Shown: positions 33,183-36,549 of the stretch, piece after piece
Position numbering within the stretch: position 1 is the stretch's first letter
Layout: each line of letters opens with the position of its first letter
Source of the DNA: Pseudomonadota bacterium
GTDB taxonomy: Bacteria > Pseudomonadota > Gammaproteobacteria > Burkholderiales > Burkholderiaceae_C
Direction of reading: 5' to 3'
Assembly: GCA_018261815.1 (NCBI GenBank)
Contig: JAGTRL010000007.1
Coordinates: 1 to 36,549 of the forward strand
DNA length: 36,549 bases
Program-made: the position numbers and the translations under genes
Notes under the pieces: generated by a model
The model's database searches: none
What the model saw: only the letters and a program-made list of their open reading frames with translations
What the model was told of the DNA's origin: nothing

Positions 33183-33929
33183 ATGAGACTCAAGGACAAG
33201 GTGGCCCTGGTCACCGGTGGCGGCTCCGGTTTCGGCGAGGGCATCGTCAAGAAGTTCGTGGCCGAAGGTGCCAAGGTGCTGGTCGTGGACCGCAATCTCG
33301 AGGGCGCGCAGCGCGTGGCGAAGGCCCTGGGGCCGAGTGCCGCCGCCTTCCAGGCCGACGTCAGCCGCAAGGAAGACACGCTGGCCATGATCGATGCCGC
33401 CGAGGCGAGCTTCGGTCCGCTGGACATCCTGGTGAACAACGCCGGCGTGTCGCACGTCCCCACGCCGACCGAGGACGTGAGCGAGGACGACTTCGACCGC
33501 ATCGTTGCGGTCAACATGAAGGCCATCTACCTGGCCGCCAAGGTGGTGGTGCCACGCTTCAAGGTACGTCAGCGCGGCGTCATCCTCAACATGGCCAGCA
33601 CGGCCGGTGTGAGCCCGCGGCCGCGGCTGAGCTGGTACAACGCCAGCAAGGGCTGGGTCATCACCGCCACGCGCGCGCTGGCGGTGGAGCTGGCGCCCTT
33701 CGGCATCCGCGTCGTCGCGCTCAACCCGGTGGCCGGTGAGACGCCGCTGCTCAAGACGTTCATGGGCGAGGACACGCCGGAGATGCGCGCGAAGTTCCTG
33801 TCCACCATCCCGATCGGCCGCTTCTCGCAGCCCGAGGACCTGGGCAACGCGGCCTGCTTCCTGTGCAGCGACGAGGCCTCGATGATCACCGGTGTGGCCA
33901 TGGAGGTCGACGGCGGCCGCTGCATTTGA
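33183..33929 (+). CDS. Short-chain dehydrogenase/reductase (ALDH-linked)
   Basis: The 248-residue classical SDR has TGGGSGFG at 11-18, NNAG at 85-88, Ser139/Thr140, Tyr152 and Lys156 (YNASKG). Asp36 after the second strand (LVVDRN) suggests NAD preference. The C-terminus has PIGRFSQPEDLGNAACFLCSDEASMITGVAMEVDGG, the common glucose-dehydrogenase/FabG-like ending. It probably oxidises a secondary alcohol or reduces a ketone. It lies 10 bases after the aldehyde dehydrogenase, and GAAGGAAA upstream gives a ribosome site. A run of palindromes separates it from the next gene. Confidence 0.94.
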   Translation: MRLKDKVALVTGGGSGFGEGIVKKFVAEGAKVLVVDRNLEGAQRVAKALGPSAAAFQADVSRKEDTLAMIDAAEASFGPLDILVNNAGVSHVPTPTEDVSEDDFDRIVAVNMKAIYLAAKVVVPRFKVRQRGVILNMASTAGVSPRPRLSWYNASKGWVITATRALAVELAPFGIRVVALNPVAGETPLLKTFMGEDTPEMRAKFLSTIPIGRFSQPEDLGNAACFLCSDEASMITGVAMEVDGGRCI

Positions 33930-33934
33930 GCGCC

Positions 33935-33972
33935 CCCAGGCCTGGGCCAGCCCGGCTCGCCCCCCGCGGGGG
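33935..33972. repeat. Two perfect 12-bp palindromes after the SDR stop
   Basis: CCCAGGCCTGGG (33935-33946) and CCCCCGCGGGGG (33961-33972) lie between the SDR stop (33929) and the methyltransferase GTG (33983). They differ in sequence from the repeat copies A and B but take the same place, just after a stop inside a gene run. They may act as RNA hairpins that lower read-through or protect the upstream message; a terminator is possible but there is no T-run. Confidence 0.55.
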
Positions 33973-33982
33973 ATCAAGCAAC

Positions 33983-34807
33983 GTGGCAAAGCCACATTTG
34001 CTCGAGATCCGGCGCGCCGCGCTGGCGGCGCTGGCGCTGTGCCTGGCGGCGCCTGCGGCACTGCGTGCCCAGGACGAGGTGCCTTTCGTCGTCACCCCCG
34101 ACAACGTCACGCTGGCGATGCTGGAGCTGGCCCAGGTGGGGCCGCAGGATTTCGTGCTCGACCTCGGCTCCGGTGACGGGCGCATCGTCATCCTGGCGGC
34201 GCGGCGCTTCGGCGCGCGCGGGCTGGGCGTGGAGATCGTGCCCGAACTGGTAGAACGCAGCCGCCGCCATGCCGCACAGGCCGGCGTGGCCGACCGCGCC
34301 ACTTTTGCCGCGCAGGACCTGTTCAAGACCGACCTGTCGCAGGCCACGGTCATCACGATGTACCTGCTGCAGGAGGTGAACCTGCAGCTTCGCCCCGACC
34401 TGCTGGCACTGCGCCCGGGCACGCGCATCGTCTCGCACGACTGGGACATGGGCGACTGGCGGCCCGACCGCAGCCTCACCGTGGACGCACCCGACAAGCC
34501 GGTGGGCCGCGACAAGCGCAGCCGGCTGCACCTGTGGGTGGTGCCGGCCCAGGCCGAGGGCGTCTGGTGCGGCACTGGGCCGAACCGAGGCGCAAGGCTG
34601 CGACTGACACAGAAGTACCAGACCTTCGGCGCCACGCTGTCGGCAGGAAACATGACCCGGCTTGTGGTCGGGCGCATTGACGGCGTCCACCTGCGCGGCG
34701 TGGGAGGCTTCGCGGCCGCCATCGACGGCGCGCGCCTGCGCGTCACGGACAGCGGCGACGCGCCGCCAGCGCTGCCTGGCGCCGAGTTCGAGCGCTGCGC
34801 CGGCTAG
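33983..34807 (+). CDS. Exported class I SAM-dependent methyltransferase-like protein
   Basis: The 274-residue protein starts at a GTG (33983). It opens with a signal peptide-like segment, MAKPHLLEIRRAALAALALC through LAAPAALRAQ, predicting export or a membrane anchor. The mature domain has SAM motif I, LDLGSGDGRIVILAARRFGARGLGVEIVPELVERSRRHA, and a later TVITMYLLQEVNLQLRPDLLALRPGTRIVSHDWDMGDW. This resembles lysine methyltransferase-like proteins of the FAM173/ATPSCKMT and Dot1-like kind. A C-terminal extension (TFGATLSAGNMTRLVVGRIDGVHL) is beta-like. SAM is normally cytoplasmic, so an exported enzyme would be unusual; the N-terminus may instead be a membrane anchor with the domain facing the cytoplasm. 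Confidence 0.8.
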   Translation: MAKPHLLEIRRAALAALALCLAAPAALRAQDEVPFVVTPDNVTLAMLELAQVGPQDFVLDLGSGDGRIVILAARRFGARGLGVEIVPELVERSRRHAAQAGVADRATFAAQDLFKTDLSQATVITMYLLQEVNLQLRPDLLALRPGTRIVSHDWDMGDWRPDRSLTVDAPDKPVGRDKRSRLHLWVVPAQAEGVWCGTGPNRGARLRLTQKYQTFGATLSAGNMTRLVVGRIDGVHLRGVGGFAAAIDGARLRVTDSGDAPPALPGAEFERCAG

Positions 34808-34819
34808 CGTGCGCCGCGT

Positions 34820-35083
34820 TCAGGCCATGCCGTGCAACTGCTCGTGGCGGTCGGCCGCGGCGGCCAGGTCGGCGGCGAAACCCGGGTCGGTCTCGCGGTA
34901 GGACCAAGCCAGTTCGCGCACCTCCTGTGCCTCCTGTGCGGGGCTCTTGCCCCGCGGCTTGGCGCTGCGGCCGAGGTCGGCCAGGGCGCGCCACAGCACG
35001 ATGAAGGCCAGGGCTGCGTAGCGTGAACCGCGGGGGATGGCCGGGCCGACGCGCGGCGCAACCTGCAGATGGATGGTGGTCAT
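34820..35083 (-). CDS. Small hypothetical protein
   Basis: This is an 87-residue protein with AAAGGAG eight or so bases before its ATG, which supports its reality. A short hydrophobic segment (SRYAALAFIVLWRALADLG) is followed by a charged helix (AQEAQEVRELAWSYRETDPGFAADLAAAADRHEQLHGMA). No cofactor or DNA-binding motif is seen. It follows another small gene after 12 bases, on the strand opposite the LysR regulator, so the two form a small divergent operon. I do not recognise the family. Confidence 0.65.
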   Translation of the reverse strand: MTTIHLQVAPRVGPAIPRGSRYAALAFIVLWRALADLGRSAKPRGKSPAQEAQEVRELAWSYRETDPGFAADLAAAADRHEQLHGMA

Positions 35084-35095
35084 GACCGGCTCCTT

Positions 35096-35347
35096 TCAGC
35101 GTTGAGTGGGCGTGTACTTCGTGCCCTGGCGACATTCGGCGGCAGCGGCCCGCAACTGGCGGGCCAACACCGGATCACCCAGCGCGCGGCGGTCGGCCAA
35201 AACTTCCAGCTCCCTGGCGGCACGCAACTGGCCGTAGCGATACAGGGCATTCCAGACCGTCGTGGCAATCGGCGGCACCTTCCATTCGATCGGCTTGGCG
35301 TGGCGACGCGCCAGCGGCGCGTCCGGAAAATTTCTGATGGCAGTCAT
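35096..35347 (-). CDS. Small hypothetical protein
   Basis: This is an 83-residue, Arg/Ala-rich soluble protein with AAGGCGAGGAG upstream of its ATG. It has PIEWKVPPIATTVWNALYRYGQLRAARELEVLADRRALGDPVLARQLRAAA, predicted mostly helical. No recognised family. It is the first gene of the pair divergent from LysR, and the AT-rich intergenic region (35348-35482) would supply both promoters. Its position suggests it may be a LysR target. Confidence 0.65.
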   Translation of the reverse strand: MTAIRNFPDAPLARRHAKPIEWKVPPIATTVWNALYRYGQLRAARELEVLADRRALGDPVLARQLRAAAAECRQGTKYTPTQR

Positions 35348-35408
35348 GTGGACTCACTCCTCGCCTTGCGGGCGTTGCTCCGGCGACTCCGCCGATGCAT
35401 CAAATATC

Positions 35409-35418
35409 GGGTTAACCC
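35409..35418. promoter_or_regulatory. GGGTTAACCC palindrome in divergent promoter region
   Basis: A perfect 10-base palindrome, GGGTTAACCC, lies in the AT-rich gap between the small gene and lysR, 62 bases before the 35347 start. It may be part of an operator for a second factor or an activation half-site. Next to it TATAAG on the minus strand (35417-35422 region) could be a -10 element. Confidence 0.4.
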
Positions 35419-35448
35419 TTATACTTATCCAATGAAATCTCAGCATGT

Positions 35449-35473
35449 AAGATATTTATAAGATTGATATCTT
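35449..35473. promoter_or_regulatory. LysR-type T-N11-A binding site
   Basis: AAGATAT at 35449-35455 and ATATCTT at 35467-35473 are perfect inverted 7-base arms with an 11-base spacer. The inner T and A (35455 and 35467) make the T-N11-A core of a LysR-family recognition box. It ends nine bases before the lysR GTG start, a position fitting autorepression, and lies about 102 bases upstream of the divergent small gene. Confidence 0.75.
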
Positions 35474-35482
35474 GAGGTCTTC

Positions 35483-36415
35483 GTGAACTTCCGCACACTC
35501 GACCTGAACCTGCTTCGTGTCTTCGATGCATTGATGTCCGAGGGCAGCCTGACACGTGCTGCCGAGGTGTTAGCGATCACTCAGCCAGCCGCGAGCCATG
35601 CCCTGAAGCGCCTGAACGAGGCCGTCGGCGAAGTGCTGTTCGTGCGCAACGCTTTCGGCATGACGCCCTCTCCGCGGGCCGAGGCCTTGTGGCCGCAGGT
35701 GCGCAGCGCGCTGGCCGCGCTGCAGCTGGCGCTGGCGCCCGGCGAGTTCGACCCGCAGACCCAGGCCGTCAACTTCCGGCTGGCCATGACCGACGCCACC
35801 GCCGCGCTGTTGGCGCCCGCGCTGGTGGCGGTGATCGAGCGCGAGCAGGCGCTGTGCAACCTGCGCGTGCTGCCGCTCACCACCCATGAGCCGCGCCGCA
35901 TGATCCAGCAGGGCGAGGTGGACCTGGCGTTGGGCCACTTTCCCGAAACCGTCACCGCGCTACTGGCCGCCGGGCGCCACGCCACGCTGCGCCATGCCCG
36001 GCTGTACGACACCCGCTATGTCTGCGTCATGCGCCGCGGCCACCCGCTGGCCGAGCGGCCGCTGACGCTGGACGCCTACTGCGCCGCCCACCACCTGCTG
36101 GCCAGCGCCACCGGCCGCTCTCAGGGCTACGTGGACCAGGCGCTCACCGCGCTGGGCCGGCAGCGCCGGGTGGTGATGAGCGTCAACCAGTACTTCACCG
36201 CCGGCCAGGTGGTGACGCAGTCCGACCTGTTGAGCGTGCTACCGCTGGCCTTCCTGCCGGCCACCGGGCACGAGGGGCAGCTGCTGGTGCGCGAGCTGCC
36301 CTTCGACCTGGGCGCGATGCAGGTCAACATGCTGTGGCACATGCGACACGACACCGAGCCAGCGCATAGGTGGCTGCGCGAGCGCGTGCTGCGCTCGGCT
36401 GGGGTGCAGCCCTAG
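35483..36415 (+). CDS. LysR-family transcriptional regulator
   Basis: The 310-residue regulator starts at GTG 35483 with TTGAGG upstream. The N-terminal winged helix-turn-helix (LNLLRVFDALMSEGSLTRAAEVLAITQPAASHALKRLNEAVGEVLFVR) is canonical, with the Gln-Pro-Ala-Ala-Ser-His recognition helix. The C-terminal half is the effector-binding domain (NFRLAMTDATAALLAPALV onward). The family binds T-N11-A sites; one sits right at its start. Genes around it include the divergent small genes and, 35 bases downstream, a malate/lactate dehydrogenase-family gene, all possible targets. The effector is unknown. Confidence 0.95.
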   Translation: MNFRTLDLNLLRVFDALMSEGSLTRAAEVLAITQPAASHALKRLNEAVGEVLFVRNAFGMTPSPRAEALWPQVRSALAALQLALAPGEFDPQTQAVNFRLAMTDATAALLAPALVAVIEREQALCNLRVLPLTTHEPRRMIQQGEVDLALGHFPETVTALLAAGRHATLRHARLYDTRYVCVMRRGHPLAERPLTLDAYCAAHHLLASATGRSQGYVDQALTALGRQRRVVMSVNQYFTAGQVVTQSDLLSVLPLAFLPATGHEGQLLVRELPFDLGAMQVNMLWHMRHDTEPAHRWLRERVLRSAGVQP

Positions 36416-36450
36416 CTGCGGCGGCGCTGGCCGACGGCCACAATCACCGC

Positions 36451-36549
36451 ATGGCTGACAAACACATCCCCACGGCAGCGCTGCGGCGCTGGGTCGAAGA
36501 ACTCTGGCTGGCCGCAGGCTGCGATGCCGACGAGGCGCGGCTGACTGCC
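36451..36549 (+). CDS. Ldh-family (malate/L-lactate/ureidoglycolate-type) oxidoreductase, N-terminus only
   Basis: Only 33 codons are within the window and the frame is open to the edge. The start is ATG 36451. The sequence IPTAALRRWVEELWLAAGCDADEARLTA matches the first helix of the Ldh_2/malate dehydrogenase-like family, in which a short beta strand precedes a helix ending in an Asp/Glu-Ala-Arg cap. Such enzymes oxidise 2-hydroxyacids or sulfolactate with NAD(P). With so little sequence the call rests on this pattern and remains moderate. It lies 35 bases after lysR on the same strand. Confidence 0.6.
   Translation, partial: MADKHIPTAALRRWVEELWLAAGCDADEARLTA

Overview
The window is a high-GC chromosomal segment with dense, short-spaced genes and many four-base ATGA or GTGA stop/start overlaps. 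Gene content points to a betaproteobacterium of the order Burkholderiales, near the Rubrivivax/Leptothrix/Methylibium type. The main evidence is the yhdP-nitrilase pair divergent from glnE, the hpf-ptsN-hprK nitrogen-PTS cluster, TRAP carboxylate transport, and general protein similarity. This placement is inferred from protein style and synteny, not from a marker gene. I see no rRNA, tRNA, CRISPR array, insertion sequence, phage gene or plasmid function. The first and last genes are cut by the window edges.

Layout. (1) 2-9777 is housekeeping: a PfkB sugar kinase tail, a small zinc-ribbon protein behind an 11-bp inverted repeat, a nitrilase-family amidase coupled to the giant envelope protein YhdP, then divergently glnE, a rhombosortase and a glutathione S-transferase. 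(2) 9799-17996 is the most interesting block. A ferritin-like di-iron protein is divergent from an eight-gene, translationally coupled operon: FAD amine-oxidase-like protein, DUF1365, Cfa-family methyltransferase, chalcone-isomerase-like protein, MFS carrier, DUF3833 lipoprotein, SDR and SnoaL/NTF2-like protein. It looks like an envelope-lipid modification and export module. The Cfa-like enzyme lacks residues used by classical cyclopropane synthases, so the product may be another methylated lipid. (3) 18001-21876 holds a TonB-C-like secreted protein, CorA, Hpf, PtsN and HprK. (4) 21877-27542, minus strand, is a catabolic operon: TetR regulator, TRAP transporter (DctP, DctQ, DctM), SMP-30-like lactonase and metal-dependent cyclase/amidohydrolase. 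A perfect palindrome at the tetR start is a likely operator. (5) 27574-31610 holds a lone alpha-glucan phosphorylase and two Opp/Dpp-type permeases without their partner genes. (6) 31718-34807 has aldehyde dehydrogenase, SDR and an apparently exported SAM methyltransferase. (7) 34820-36549 has two small unknown proteins divergent from a LysR regulator with a textbook T-N11-A site at its start, then the beginning of a malate/lactate dehydrogenase-family gene.

Two copies of a roughly 75-bp GC-rich palindromic repeat (14246-14320 and 25671-25747) both sit inside operons, in the direction of transcription, a few bases after a stop codon (after the Cfa-like gene and after dctP). This fits an mRNA-stabilising or processing element. 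The first copy is also read as the N-terminus of the next gene. Functions rest on motifs and family recognition by eye; no search was run.
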